Shown here: in pieces, positions 10,446 to 20,160 of the stretch
Layout: each line of letters begins with the position of its first letter
How positions within the stretch are numbered: the stretch's first letter is position 1
Assembly: GCA_902523885.1 (NCBI GenBank)
Contig: CABZAV010000002.1
Span: 130,923 to 194,922, forward strand
Length of the DNA: 64,000 bases
Reading direction: 5' to 3'
DNA from: an uncultured SAR86 cluster bacterium
Lineage (GTDB): Bacteria; Pseudomonadota; Gammaproteobacteria; Magnimaribacterales; AG-339-G14
The notes under the pieces: model-generated
What the model saw: only the letters and a program-made list of their open reading frames with translations
Database searches by the model: none
Told to the model about the DNA's origin: nothing
Translations under genes and position numbers: made by a program

Positions 10446-13215
10446 CTTTTCCAGTTATATTTTCGTTGCATCTTAAACATATGTTATCTTCACCATAAGA
10501 AACTAACGATTCAACATGATGCCAGCAACGAGCGCATTTTTCTAAATCCGTGGATTTAATAGAAATACTTAAACCTGGAATTTCAGAATTAAAATTTTCT
10601 TCTTCTTTTAGGGTTAAGTTAACTTTTGAAGTAATAAAAAGATATTTTAATTCATTTGATATTTCGTTTAATTGCATAAAAATTTTATTGTTACATTCCA
10701 AATCTAATTCCGCTTCTAAAGAAGACCCTATTTCTCCATTATTCCTTTTTTCCTCTAAATATTTATTTACTTCTGTTTTCATAAGAAGAAGAAGTTCCCA
10801 CGTTTCATCATTAATTGAAGTTTCAAATTTAGGCCAATCTTCATACCATTCAAGGAGAAATACCGAAGATTTATCTTTTTTAAATTCTTGATAAGCTTCT
10901 TCCGCCGTATAGCTCAATATTGGCGCTATCCATCTTAATAAGCCATTTAAAACATGAAAAATTGCAAATTGAGACGATTTTCTGGCAGCTCCATCTTTTT
11001 TCGATGTATATAAGCGGTCTTTGATAATATCTAAATAAAAACTACCTAATTCATTTGTACAAAAAGAAAGTATTTTTTGGAAAGCAAGATGAATTTCATA
11101 ATTATCATAATCCAATTTAATTTGTTCCTGAAGATCATTTGCTTTTTCAATTATCCATTTATCTATTTCAGTATATTTAGATAGATCTAAATCATCATTT
11201 TTTAAATCAAAATCATCAAGATTACTAATCAAAAATCTAATTGTATTTCTTATGCGTCGATAGGAATCAGAAGTCCTCTCTAAAATCTCTTCTGAAAAAT
11301 TCATTTCATTTCTAAAATCGGTAGATGCAACCCATGCTCTTAAAATTTCTGCACCACGCTTGTTCCAGACCGATTGAGGAGAAATCACATTGCCTAAAGA
11401 TTTTGACATCTTTTTTCCTTTTGAATCCACTACAAAACCATGAGTCAATGCAGTTCTATAAGGAGAATCTTTATTCATAGCCACAGATGACAGCAACGAT
11501 GATTGAAACCATCCTCTGTGCTGATCAGAGCCTTCCAAATATAAATCAGCAGGATAGTTTAAATTCTCATTTTCTTTCAAAACACAATTATGAGTTACCC
11601 CCGAATCAAACCAAACATCTAATATGTCAGTGACCTTTTCATATTCTTCATAATCCTTATCTAAAACATTTTTAATATCTTCAGAGAACCAAGCTTCAAC
11701 TCCTTCTGTTTCAACTTTTTTTGCAATCCTATCAATTATTTCCAAAGTATCTTTATGTAGCTCTCCAGTTTCTTTATGAATAACTAATGGTAAAGGAACA
11801 CCCCAAGTTCTTTGTCTTGAAACACACCAATCAGGTCTGTCAGTCATCATTGCAGATATTCTTGATTTACCCCAATCAGGTAACCAATTTATTTCTTCAA
11901 TCATACTTTCACTATTTTCTAAGAGATCTGATTTCTTCATTGAAATAAACCATTGAGGAGTCGCTCTATAGAATAATGGAATTTTGTGTCTCCAGCAGGT
12001 TGAAACACTATGAAAATATTTTTTGTTAGCCATCAGTAAGCTTCTTTCGCTTAAAAGGTCGATTACAGTCTCATTAGCTTCTTTAATAGTTTTCCCTCCT
12101 ACAAAAGAAATATTATCTTTAAATTTTCCATCTCCTTTGACGGGACTAGTTAAGTCAAATCCTAAATCATTACATGCTTCGTAATCTTCAAGTCCATGGG
12201 CTGGAGCAGTATGCACGAACCCAGTTCCCATTTCTTGAGTAACGTGATCTCCTGAAATCAGTGGAGACTTTTGATCTAAAAAAGGATGATCACAAATTAA
12301 ACCTGAAAGCTTATCTCCAGTAACTTTACCTAATTTTGTATATTTATCTAATTCATATCTTTCCAAGGTCGCCTCAATAAGATCAGAACAAATTATTAAG
12401 TTTAAAATTTTTCCTTTAAATTTAAGCTCTATTAATTCGTAAGTGAATTTAGAGTTAAAACATATCGCCTTGTTACTTGGAATAGTCCAAGGAGTAGTTG
12501 TCCAAGAAGCTACGAAAACATTTTCCGAAGAAATAGTTTTAAAAATATCTTTGAGTTGATCGGTCTTTATAGGAAATAAAAAGTCAATAGCTTTAGATTC
12601 TTTATCTGCATATTCAACTTCTGCCTCCGCTAAAGCTGAACCACATTCTTCACACCAATAAACTGGTTTAGAGCCACGATGGAGATGCCCTGCTTCAATT
12701 ATTTTTCCGAGTGATCTTATAATATTGGCTTCAAATTTAAAGTCCATGGTTTTATAGGGATTTTTCCAATCTGCTACCACGCCTAATCTTTTGAAATCAT
12801 TTCTTTGGATAGCAATTTGTTGATTAGCGTATTCTCTACATTGAGATCTAAATTCTTCCGGAGAAATATCTATGTTTGCTTTTCCAGACTTCTTTTCTAC
12901 ATTCAATTCAATTGGCAGTCCATGGCAATCCCAACCTGGCACATAAGGCGAGTTATAGCCTGAGAAAATTTTTGATTTAATTATTATGTCCTTCAATACT
13001 TTATTGACCACATGCCCCAAATGTATAGGTCCGTTTGCGTAAGGAGGCCCATCATGCAAAATAAATTTTGGTTTATTTTTATTTTTTTCTGAAATTTTTG
13101 AATACAAATCCATTTCTTCCCAAAATTTTAATATTTCAGGTTCTTTCTGTGCCAGGTTGGCTTTCATAGAAAAGCCAGTGCTAGGCAAGTTTAATGTTTC
13201 CTTCAATTTCTTCAT
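10423..13215 (-). CDS. ileS: Isoleucyl-tRNA synthetase
   Basis: A 930-residue class I synthetase (E. coli 938). The HIGH motif appears as PIHLGH in [12 protein letters not shown] (about residue 60), the editing domain follows with [11 protein letters not shown], and the KMSKS motif is in KKMSKSLGN (about 605). The C-terminal zinc finger is complete: CARCWHH then CLRCNENI. It charges tRNA-Ile and clears mischarged valine. It starts 4 bases after ribF and overlaps lspA. Confidence 0.98.
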   Translation of the reverse strand: MKKLKETLNLPSTGFSMKANLAQKEPEILKFWEEMDLYSKISEKNKNKPKFILHDGPPYANGPIHLGHVVNKVLKDIIIKSKIFSGYNSPYVPGWDCHGLPIELNVEKKSGKANIDISPEEFRSQCREYANQQIAIQRNDFKRLGVVADWKNPYKTMDFKFEANIIRSLGKIIEAGHLHRGSKPVYWCEECGSALAEAEVEYADKESKAIDFLFPIKTDQLKDIFKTISSENVFVASWTTTPWTIPSNKAICFNSKFTYELIELKFKGKILNLIICSDLIEATLERYELDKYTKLGKVTGDKLSGLICDHPFLDQKSPLISGDHVTQEMGTGFVHTAPAHGLEDYEACNDLGFDLTSPVKGDGKFKDNISFVGGKTIKEANETVIDLLSERSLLMANKKYFHSVSTCWRHKIPLFYRATPQWFISMKKSDLLENSESMIEEINWLPDWGKSRISAMMTDRPDWCVSRQRTWGVPLPLVIHKETGELHKDTLEIIDRIAKKVETEGVEAWFSEDIKNVLDKDYEEYEKVTDILDVWFDSGVTHNCVLKENENLNYPADLYLEGSDQHRGWFQSSLLSSVAMNKDSPYRTALTHGFVVDSKGKKMSKSLGNVISPQSVWNKRGAEILRAWVASTDFRNEMNFSEEILERTSDSYRRIRNTIRFLISNLDDFDLKNDDLDLSKYTEIDKWIIEKANDLQEQIKLDYDNYEIHLAFQKILSFCTNELGSFYLDIIKDRLYTSKKDGAARKSSQFAIFHVLNGLLRWIAPILSYTAEEAYQEFKKDKSSVFLLEWYEDWPKFETSINDETWELLLLMKTEVNKYLEEKRNNGEIGSSLEAELDLECNNKIFMQLNEISNELKYLFITSKVNLTLKEEENFNSEIPGLSISIKSTDLEKCARCWHHVESLVSYGEDNICLRCNENITGKGETRFFI

Positions 13216-13219
13216 ATAC

Positions 13220-14164
13220 TTAAGAAAAATATTTTCTGGTTTCTGCTATATCCAAATTAATTTGTTCTTTTAATTTGTCTAAGTTCTCAAATTTTTTTTC
13301 ATTCCTAATTTTTTGATAAAACTCAACTTCTATTCTGCAACCATATATTTCTTCATTAAAATCAAATATATGAATCTCTAGCACAGGAGATGTTCCACCC
13401 ACAGTTGGTCTAACGCCCATATTAGCAATTCCATTGAAAGTTTCACCTTTTACCAAAGCTTTTACTGCATATACGCCTTTAATTGGAAGATTGCTTTTTG
13501 GTACCCAAATATTTGCAGTAGGAACTCCTATTGTTCTGCCGACCTTATTTCCAAAAACAACTTTGCCTGAAAAGGTATATCTTCTATCTAATAATTTTGC
13601 AGCCAAATCAAAATTTCCATCAGCAATACTTTCCCTTATCCAAGTGCTACTTACTCGTCTACCCTCAAAACTATGCGTAGGAATCCTGTCAACCTCTATC
13701 TGATTATTCGATCCCCAATCAGATAAAAAATCAAAATCTCCACTTCTTTCTTTACCAAATTTAAAATCGTCGCCGACCATTAAATATTTTATATTTAATT
13801 TTGAAAGTATCTTCTCAATAAACTCTTCTGGAGACATGTTTTGAAGTTTTTTATTGAATCTAAGGAAAAATCCAAAATCAACTTTGTTTTCTTTAAGTCT
13901 TTTGCATTTGTCTCTCCATGGAGAAATTCGCGTTGGTTGTTCAAATAACGCCTTTTGCTCAGCAAAAAATTCCTTTGCATGGGGTTCAGTAAAAATTACT
14001 AAAGATTGTAAATCATTCTCATCACCAATTGATTTCATTTTTTTTATAATCTCTTTGTGGCCTAAATGAAGGCCGTCAAAGTTGCCAATTGTTGCAATCA
14101 ATGGTTTTGAGGAAAACTTTTTGTTAAAGAAATCTATATTATGTATGTCTCTAATTAAATACAT
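13220..14164 (-). CDS. ribF: Bifunctional riboflavin kinase / FAD synthetase
   Basis: A 314-residue protein that turns riboflavin into FMN and then FAD. The N-terminal nucleotidyltransferase domain has GNFDGLHLGH (about residues 27-36) and SSTWIRESI; the C-terminal flavokinase domain has GRTIGVPTANI and the later GVRPTVGG. Order murJ-ribF-ileS is standard in gammaproteobacteria. The start ATG at 14164 comes 1 base after the murJ stop. Confidence 0.97.
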   Translation of the reverse strand: MYLIRDIHNIDFFNKKFSSKPLIATIGNFDGLHLGHKEIIKKMKSIGDENDLQSLVIFTEPHAKEFFAEQKALFEQPTRISPWRDKCKRLKENKVDFGFFLRFNKKLQNMSPEEFIEKILSKLNIKYLMVGDDFKFGKERSGDFDFLSDWGSNNQIEVDRIPTHSFEGRRVSSTWIRESIADGNFDLAAKLLDRRYTFSGKVVFGNKVGRTIGVPTANIWVPKSNLPIKGVYAVKALVKGETFNGIANMGVRPTVGGTSPVLEIHIFDFNEEIYGCRIEVEFYQKIRNEKKFENLDKLKEQINLDIAETRKYFS

Positions 14165-14165
14165 A

Positions 14166-15476
14166 TTAGATTAATTTTAAAATTCCCTGATTGCGAAGCC
14201 AAATATAACTAACTATAAAAATAATGCCTGAACTAATAGAAGTTGCTAAAGCCAGACCAAAGTGACCATAGTCTAATTGGTAAATAAAATAATAATTAAA
14301 AATTATATTTGAAATTAAAGAAACTAACCCAGTTATAACAACCATATTGGCTTTAGAAATTGCAAAAAAGATGCTATTAAAAAATTTTTGAGGCAAGATA
14401 AATAACATTGAAAAAGCATACCCCTGTAAGGCCAAAAAGGTCATTCCAACGTCAAAAGAAGTGAATTCTCCTCTCAAGAAAAGTAATTTAATTGCTAATT
14501 CACCAAACAAAAAAGCTCCAATAACGCATAAAAGTCCTAAAAAAAATAATACCTTTAATAATTTTTTACTTTGGAGAGTTAATTCTTCCATTTTTTTTTC
14601 AAGGAATAATTCGGTCATATTCGGTAATGCTACTAAAGCAACTGCGACACCAAATAATCCAAGCGGAAACTGAATCAATCTTTCTGAAAGATAGAGCCAT
14701 GTAGGGCTGCCTGTAACCAAAAAAGAAGCAAAAATAGTATCAACTAAGACGTTTAGTTGATAGATACCTGCCGCAAAAAAAGCAGGAATTAATTTATTAA
14801 AAAAGGATTTAAGTATTTCTTGATCAAAATTTAAAACTAATTTTGGAAAGTAATTAAAATAAATCACAACGATAAAATTAATTCCAAGTTGAATTAATCC
14901 AGCAATCAAAATTGCAATTCCCAAAATTTGCAAATCAAATTCATTAGAAAATAAAGCAAAACAGATTAAAGTGATATTAAAAATAATTGGAGTTGCAGCA
15001 ACAATTTGGAAAATCTTTTTTGAGTTTTGAATCGCCCCAAAAAAAGCTGTAAAAGAAATTAACAAAATATAAGGAAAAACTAACCTTAAAAAATCTGAAG
15101 CTGATTGATATTTTTCTGGATCTGCGAAAAATCCAGGTGCGAATATTGAGATAAATAAACCTGGGAAAAGTTCTGCGATCATCACAAAAGACAAAAGAGT
15201 TACAAATAACGAAGTAAAAACTTGATTTAAAAAGGAGTTTAAATTTTCCTTAGCTTCTATGATGCTAGGAACCAAGGATTGCGCTAATGCTCCTTCTCCA
15301 AAGAAACTTCTAAAAACGTTAGGAATTCTAAAAATTACAACAAAAATGTCATGAGCTGAACTAGCACCCAATAGAGATGTCAAAACAAGATCTCTGAGAT
15401 ATCCAAAAATTCTTGAAATAAGCGTAAAAAAAGAAAACCCAGCTGAAGATTGCCAAATCTTACTCATCAGGCTCAA
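14166..15476 (-). CDS. murJ: MurJ/MviN lipid II flippase, short form
   Basis: A 436-residue MVF/MOP-superfamily transporter that flips lipid II across the inner membrane for wall synthesis. The N-terminal FTLISRIFGYLRDLVLTSLLG is the MurJ signature, and FFGEGALAQSLVPS follows. E. coli MurJ has 511 residues and 14 helices; this one ends after the equivalent of helix 12 (IIFIVSYIWLRNQGILKLI), so helices 13 and 14 are missing. Only 1 base lies between its stop and ribF, so there is no room for a lost tail. It overlaps the end of msrB by 17 bases. Confidence 0.92.
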   Translation of the reverse strand: MSLMSKIWQSSAGFSFFTLISRIFGYLRDLVLTSLLGASSAHDIFVVIFRIPNVFRSFFGEGALAQSLVPSIIEAKENLNSFLNQVFTSLFVTLLSFVMIAELFPGLFISIFAPGFFADPEKYQSASDFLRLVFPYILLISFTAFFGAIQNSKKIFQIVAATPIIFNITLICFALFSNEFDLQILGIAILIAGLIQLGINFIVVIYFNYFPKLVLNFDQEILKSFFNKLIPAFFAAGIYQLNVLVDTIFASFLVTGSPTWLYLSERLIQFPLGLFGVAVALVALPNMTELFLEKKMEELTLQSKKLLKVLFFLGLLCVIGAFLFGELAIKLLFLRGEFTSFDVGMTFLALQGYAFSMLFILPQKFFNSIFFAISKANMVVITGLVSLISNIIFNYYFIYQLDYGHFGLALATSISSGIIFIVSYIWLRNQGILKLI

Positions 15477-15834
15477 AAGTCATGGCAACAGAATTCATAC
15501 AATATCTCAATCCTGTTGGTTGAGGGCCATCTGGGAAAACATGCCCTAAATGAGCATTACAACTTCCACATTGCACCTCAACTCTAATCATTCCATGACT
15601 CCTATCTTCAACATTTTTAACTGCGGTCTCATTTATTGGTTGCCAAAAACTTGGCCACCCCGTACCAGACTCGAATTTTGTTTTAGTGACAAAGAGAGGG
15701 TTTCCACAACAAACACATTTAAAAACACCATCTTCTTTTACGTCTAGTAATTCTCCGGTAAAAGCAGGTTCAGTACCTTGTTCTTGAGTTACATAATATG
15801 CTTTGTCAGATATTTTATCTTTTAGGTCTTTCAT
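15460..15834 (-). CDS. msrB: Peptide-methionine (R)-S-oxide reductase
   Basis: A 124-residue MsrB that repairs the R-form of methionine sulfoxide in proteins. The structural zinc is bound by two CxxC pairs (CVCCGNPLF and CGSCNAHLG), the substrate pocket has SGTGWPSFW, and the catalytic Cys is in RYCMNSVAM near the C-terminus. There is no signal peptide, so it acts in the cytoplasm, and it is not fused to MsrA. It lies in the run between pdxB and murJ. Confidence 0.97.
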   Translation of the reverse strand: MKDLKDKISDKAYYVTQEQGTEPAFTGELLDVKEDGVFKCVCCGNPLFVTKTKFESGTGWPSFWQPINETAVKNVEDRSHGMIRVEVQCGSCNAHLGHVFPDGPQPTGLRYCMNSVAMTFEPDE

Positions 15835-15852
15835 CCTTATTATTATAAAGAT

Positions 15853-16950
15853 TTATTCTTTGTGAATCTTGAATCCTAATAAAGTTAGTAATTCTTTTTT
15901 TTCATCGTTTAACAGTTTTGTAGACAGAAGATAATCTCCAAAGCCCATTCTTTCATTTTTTTTTCTGACTGCCTGAAAAAAGTTGGAAAATGAATCCTTT
16001 CCATTAAATAAATTTAAATCTTTTTTAAAAGAGTCGCTTATGCTTTTAATATCGATAAAGCGTTTAATAAATTTAAATGGAATTTCACCCTCTTTAATTT
16101 CATCTTTGTCTAAAAACTTATCTAAATTAAGCGTTTTATTCATTGGTTTTAAATTATTTAAATCATTTATTTCGAAAAACTCTTTCATTGAATCAATTGC
16201 TAAATTAAGCGCCTCAGTTTTAGAATTTAAAGTGTTTCCAGCAATATGAGGAGTTCCTATAAAGGTATCCCCGATATCATCAGCATTTAAATTTGGTTCT
16301 TTATTCCATACATCGCAAATAAGTTTTGCATTGGTATTTTTCATAATTGCTTTGTAATCGACAACTTCTCCTCTAGAAGTATTTATCAGCATTTGCTCAG
16401 GCTCTAAATTTGAAATTAGGTTGTGTGATGGATAATCACCTTTTTTTGAGTAAGACGCATTTACACTTATGATTGGACATCTTAATGCAGCATCCTTTTG
16501 ATCAATACTGTTTTCAAACTTATATGGATCAAAGGTTACAGTTTCGTAATTAAAAAAAGAGAGTATTTTTTTTAATTTACTTCCGATATGTCCCTCTCCA
16601 ATCAATCCAACTTTTTTTTCCGAAGAAAAGCTCAGTGCGTTCAATGTGTATTCTAAAACAGCTTGAGCATTGGCACCTTTAGCAGTTTTTATAAAAATTT
16701 CTCTAGAAGATAAAAAATCATGATCTATGTGATCCTCTCCAGAAGTTAGAGAAAAAATAAATCTAATATCTGTGCCGTCAATTAGCTCATCATTTAAAAT
16801 TGTTGCAGATCTAGACAGCAAAGCTTGTGAGTTTTTTAAAGTTTTTTTATTTATTTCATCGAAGGGTAAAGTTTTTAAACGGAAGGTTTTTGAGTTTTCA
16901 AAAACTTCTTTTAAATATGGAATATCTTTGTCAGCAACTATCTCAATCAT
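15853..16950 (-). CDS. pdxB: Erythronate-4-phosphate dehydrogenase
   Basis: A 365-residue D-isomer-specific 2-hydroxyacid dehydrogenase of the pyridoxal phosphate pathway. It starts MIEIVADKDIPYLKEVF, has the NAD site GLIGEGHIGSKLKK, INTSRGEVVD with the substrate Arg, and GTPHIAGNTLNSK with the catalytic His. The PdxB C-terminal domain follows. The weaker similarity of the tail leaves small doubt against other family members. A 4-base ATGA overlap joins it to the upstream acyltransferase. With pdxH at 33048 it is the second vitamin B6 gene in the window. Confidence 0.9.
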   Translation of the reverse strand: MIEIVADKDIPYLKEVFENSKTFRLKTLPFDEINKKTLKNSQALLSRSATILNDELIDGTDIRFIFSLTSGEDHIDHDFLSSREIFIKTAKGANAQAVLEYTLNALSFSSEKKVGLIGEGHIGSKLKKILSFFNYETVTFDPYKFENSIDQKDAALRCPIISVNASYSKKGDYPSHNLISNLEPEQMLINTSRGEVVDYKAIMKNTNAKLICDVWNKEPNLNADDIGDTFIGTPHIAGNTLNSKTEALNLAIDSMKEFFEINDLNNLKPMNKTLNLDKFLDKDEIKEGEIPFKFIKRFIDIKSISDSFKKDLNLFNGKDSFSNFFQAVRKKNERMGFGDYLLSTKLLNDEKKELLTLLGFKIHKE

Positions 16951-17702
16951 TGATCAGAGCTTGGATAAAATTTACTTTTTATCCATCTAATTAGAGTGTT
17001 TTTTTTCAAACTAATTCGATCGATCTCCAGATAAAGGTCATCTAATTCTTTCGGACTAGAAAACATATCTGCTCTCGAAACAATTTTTTCTTCAGAGTCT
17101 AATTCTTTAACTATTTTTGCAGGATTTCCTGCTACTACTACATTTGCCGGCACATCTTTTATTACTACTGTTCTAGCGCCTACGATTGAATTTTGTCCAA
17201 TAGTCACGCCCTTGCTCACTATTGCTCCATCACCAATCCAAACATTATCCTCAAGTACTACTTCCTTCGATTGGCCTACAGGCAGTGCACGATCATATAT
17301 CCCATGCCAATCTGAGTCAGATATATATGCACTGTTAGCAAACATACAAGAATTTCCAATTTTAACTTTTGTCGCAGCTGAAACTCTCACTCCGGGACTG
17401 AATAAACAATAATCTCCTATTTCTATTTTTCCATTATGCTTATCTGCATTCCAAGTGGTTAAATGAATATGCGAGTCTGGTGCAGAAATAAAAGTTGCAA
17501 AGTCTCCTACTGAGATTCCCTCACCATTTATATGCAAATATTTAACGCCCAAAACCAAAGGCCCAATACCTAAGTTTTCAAATTGGGGCGCTAAAACGTT
17601 TTTGATATATTTTTGGTCAAACCACCAATGAACGCGTTTCAACCAAAAGGGGCGATTATCTCTTCTAATTTTTATCTCCAAGACAGTTTCAAGTAGTATC
17701 AT
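16947..17702 (-). CDS. Left-handed beta-helix (hexapeptide) acyltransferase
   Basis: A 251-residue protein whose middle (about residues 55-210) is a series of hexapeptide turns such as VWIGDGAIVSKGVTIG and GARTVVIKDVPANVVVAGNPA, the closing motif of CatB/NodL/Maa-type O-acetyltransferases. The long N-terminal part is unlike small maltose acetyltransferases. It probably transfers an acyl group from acyl-CoA to a sugar or lipid; the acceptor is unknown. A good AGG ribosome site lies within the 11-base gap that separates it from the divergent MATE gene. Confidence 0.8.
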   Translation of the reverse strand: MILLETVLEIKIRRDNRPFWLKRVHWWFDQKYIKNVLAPQFENLGIGPLVLGVKYLHINGEGISVGDFATFISAPDSHIHLTTWNADKHNGKIEIGDYCLFSPGVRVSAATKVKIGNSCMFANSAYISDSDWHGIYDRALPVGQSKEVVLEDNVWIGDGAIVSKGVTIGQNSIVGARTVVIKDVPANVVVAGNPAKIVKELDSEEKIVSRADMFSSPKELDDLYLEIDRISLKKNTLIRWIKSKFYPSSDQ

Positions 17703-17713
17703 ACCCTACCTTT

Positions 17714-19129
17714 ATGAAAGAGATCGAAGATAAGCTTCCAGAAATAGTTGGCCAAGATTCAAAAAAAATGAGTTTTGAACTTAAAACTTTTGCAAGTTTA
17801 GCTATACCCATTTATTTTTCCCAGCTCGCTTCACATGCTACTGGCGTCATTGCAGCTTTAATGACAGGAAGTTACAGCACTTTAGATCAAGCAGCGGTGG
17901 CAACGGGCAATATGCTTTTTTGGCCAGTTTTTTTTGGATTGGGTGGAAGTTTGTTCATTGTCACTGCATTTGTAGCTCAATTCTATGGTGCCAAAAAGAA
18001 TCATGAAATTGGGCCGTTATTGAAACAAGCTTTTTGGTTATGCGTTCCTCTGATAATTCTTGTAACAATATATTTATCCTATGCTGGGCAAGTACTTGAT
18101 TTTTTTAGCACTCCTGAAGATGTTCAAAAAATTACCAAAAGTTACTTAAATGGTTTAATGATAGGAACTCCAGCATTATTTTTATTTCAACCCCTTAAAT
18201 CCTTCAGTGAAGGTATTACAAGACCAATTCCAATAACAATAATCAATTTAGGAATGGTGGCTTCAAATGCTCTATTGAATTATGGGTTTATATTTGGAAA
18301 ATTTGGCCTGCCAGAGCTCGGCGGAGCAGGCTGTGGTATTTCTTTTGCTATTTCATCATGGGGAGCTTTATTAGCGTTAGTGATTTATATTTATTCTTCT
18401 AAATATTATCAATCTGCAAATTTATTTTCGGAGTATGAAAAACCGAACCTAGCAAAGATTTCAGAGATCTTTAAATTAGGTTTTCCAATAGGTGCCTGCA
18501 TATTTGTCGAGTTTGGTCTTTTTAGTGGTTCTGGTCTTCTGCTTAGTAATCTTGGTGAGGAAACAATTGCCTCCCATGCCATTGCCATGCAAGTAACTAC
18601 AGTTACCTTTATGTTGCCATTATCAGTTGGGTTAGCAGCTGCTGTTCGATCTGGCAATCTTCTTGGAGCAAAAGAATTTGTTGCAGCTAGATATTCTTCT
18701 TTTTTTGCAATTTTGACAGCTGTTACATTGGCTTCATTTAATTTCATAGGTTTAATATTATTTGGAGATACATTTGCATCTTGGTTCAATGCTGATCCTT
18801 CAATAATTGCTCTTTCCAGTTCTCTTTTATTCGTTGCAGCTTTTATGCAGTTATCAGACGGAATAAGCTTTACGGGCCAAGGTGCTTTAAGAGGTTACAA
18901 AGATACTTACGCTCCCATGTATATTATGATTATAGCGTTTTGGTGTTTTGGCCTTCCTATCGGATACTCTTTGGGGTTAACTGATCTTTTTGTTCCAGCT
19001 CAAGGTGCCTACGGCATGTGGATTGGGATGTGTTGTGGAGTGATCTTAGCTTCTATTTTGGTCTTATTTAGATTGGATAAAACTACCAAAAAAGCCATAC
19101 AAGATAAAAATTTTAAAATTTTTAATTAA
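17714..19129 (+). CDS. MATE-family efflux transporter
   Basis: A 471-residue protein with about twelve membrane helices of the multidrug and toxin extrusion (NorM/DinF-like) family. Helix 1 carries ASLAIPIYFSQLASHATG, and a TRPIP-bearing loop (GITRPIPITI) and LGEETIASHAIAMQVTT are typical of the two six-helix halves. It exports unknown small molecules using a sodium or proton gradient. The start at 17714 has no clear ribosome site. The promoter must lie in the divergent acyltransferase gene. The nucleotidyltransferase-cupin gene follows 25 bases later. Confidence 0.92.
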   Translation: MKEIEDKLPEIVGQDSKKMSFELKTFASLAIPIYFSQLASHATGVIAALMTGSYSTLDQAAVATGNMLFWPVFFGLGGSLFIVTAFVAQFYGAKKNHEIGPLLKQAFWLCVPLIILVTIYLSYAGQVLDFFSTPEDVQKITKSYLNGLMIGTPALFLFQPLKSFSEGITRPIPITIINLGMVASNALLNYGFIFGKFGLPELGGAGCGISFAISSWGALLALVIYIYSSKYYQSANLFSEYEKPNLAKISEIFKLGFPIGACIFVEFGLFSGSGLLLSNLGEETIASHAIAMQVTTVTFMLPLSVGLAAAVRSGNLLGAKEFVAARYSSFFAILTAVTLASFNFIGLILFGDTFASWFNADPSIIALSSSLLFVAAFMQLSDGISFTGQGALRGYKDTYAPMYIMIIAFWCFGLPIGYSLGLTDLFVPAQGAYGMWIGMCCGVILASILVLFRLDKTTKKAIQDKNFKIFN

Positions 19130-19154
19130 GAAATAATTTAAAATATTCCTTTAT

Positions 19155-19931
19155 ATGAAAGTCGTTGTTGTAAGTGGTGGTTTCGATCCAGTTCATTCTG
19201 GGCATATAGCCTATTTTAATGCCGCTAAAAAACTAGGAGACAAGTTGATTGTAGCTTTAAATAGCGACGATTGGCTTATAAATAAAAAGGGAAAATTTTT
19301 TATGCCTTTTGATGAACGAAGTATCATTATTGAAAATCTAAAAATGGTTGATGAAGTAATAGATTTTGAAGATGATGAAAATGGCAGTGCTTCACAAGCA
19401 TTGGTAAAAGTAAAAAATTCTTACCCGAATGAAGAAATTATATTTTGTAATGGCGGAGATCGAACAAAAGATAACATTACCGAGATGGAAGTTGAAGATA
19501 TTACTTTCGAGTTTGGAGTTGGCGGTGAGGACAAAAAAAATTCATCGAGTTGGATTTTAAAAAATTTTCAATATGACAGAGAGGAAAGGGTTTGGGGAGA
19601 GTTTTATGAGTTATTTTCAAATAATTTTCTTAAACTCAAGGAATTGATCATTGCACCTGGCAAAGGAATGAGCTTCCAAAGACATTTTTTAAGAAACGAA
19701 ATTTGGTTTATCAGCAAAGGGAAGTGTTCTGTAAATTACAGTAAAAAAGATCCTGAAAATTATGAAGAAATATCTTTAAATACCGAAGACACTTTTCATG
19801 TTCAAAAAGAATCCTGGCATCAAATTTTTAACCCTTTCGATCAGCCGTGTCATATTGTTGAAATTCAATATGGGGAAGAAACGAACGAAGATGACATAGA
19901 ACGTTTAAGATATTTTAAAAATGAAGATTGA
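19155..19931 (+). CDS. Nucleotidyltransferase-cupin fusion protein
   Basis: A 258-residue two-domain protein. Residues 1-137 are a cytidylyltransferase-like fold close to the HldE C-terminal/TagD group: GGFDPVHSGH with the HxGH motif at His14-Gly16-His17, VALNSD, the FDER segment and a KNSSSWIL segment that stands for the ISSTxI motif. Residues 140-258 match the type II phosphomannose isomerase cupin of ManC: VWGEF, PGKGMSFQRH, RNEIW, WHQIFNP and EIQYGEETNEDDI, with likely metal ligands Gln175, His177, Glu182 and His222. A sugar-phosphate isomerase plus nucleotidyl transfer to a sugar phosphate is plausible but unproven. Its end overlaps tusA by 11 bases. Confidence 0.85.
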   Translation: MKVVVVSGGFDPVHSGHIAYFNAAKKLGDKLIVALNSDDWLINKKGKFFMPFDERSIIIENLKMVDEVIDFEDDENGSASQALVKVKNSYPNEEIIFCNGGDRTKDNITEMEVEDITFEFGVGGEDKKNSSSWILKNFQYDREERVWGEFYELFSNNFLKLKELIIAPGKGMSFQRHFLRNEIWFISKGKCSVNYSKKDPENYEEISLNTEDTFHVQKESWHQIFNPFDQPCHIVEIQYGEETNEDDIERLRYFKNED

Positions 19932-20136
19932 CGCAATTGGTTTGATTTGTCCTGAACCAATTATGCTTCTTCACAAAGCTATTCATGAATCTGATTCAGG
20001 TCAAATAATTGAACTAATTGCTACTGATCCTGCAGCAAAAAAAGATGTTGAAAAATTTTGCGAATTTCTTTGTCACCAGTTGTTATCTTTTGAAAAAAAA
20101 GATGATCAGTTAATTTTTAAAATAAAAAAAAAATAA
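19921..20136 (+). CDS. tusA: TusA-family sulfurtransferase
   Basis: A 71-residue SirA/TusA-like protein with the CPEP motif at Cys10, the persulfide-carrying cysteine, followed by the expected helix (LLHKAI) and the second strand. TusA passes sulfur from a cysteine desulfurase to the TusBCD relay for 2-thiouridine in tRNA, or to molybdenum cofactor work. The ATG lies within the last codons of the fusion gene upstream, so translation is probably coupled. A terminator follows directly. Confidence 0.88.
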   Translation: MKIDAIGLICPEPIMLLHKAIHESDSGQIIELIATDPAAKKDVEKFCEFLCHQLLSFEKKDDQLIFKIKKK

Positions 20137-20157
20137 AAGGGCCTCTAAAGGCTCTTT
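20136..20157 (+). terminator. Terminator after tusA
   Basis: A 9-base-pair hairpin (AAAGGGCCT, loop CTAA, AGGCTCTTT) with one G-U pair, beginning at the last base of the tusA stop codon. The A-run before it and T-run in the right arm let it serve both the plus-strand tusA transcript and the convergent gene ending at 20161. Confidence 0.75.
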
Positions 20158-20160
20158 CAT

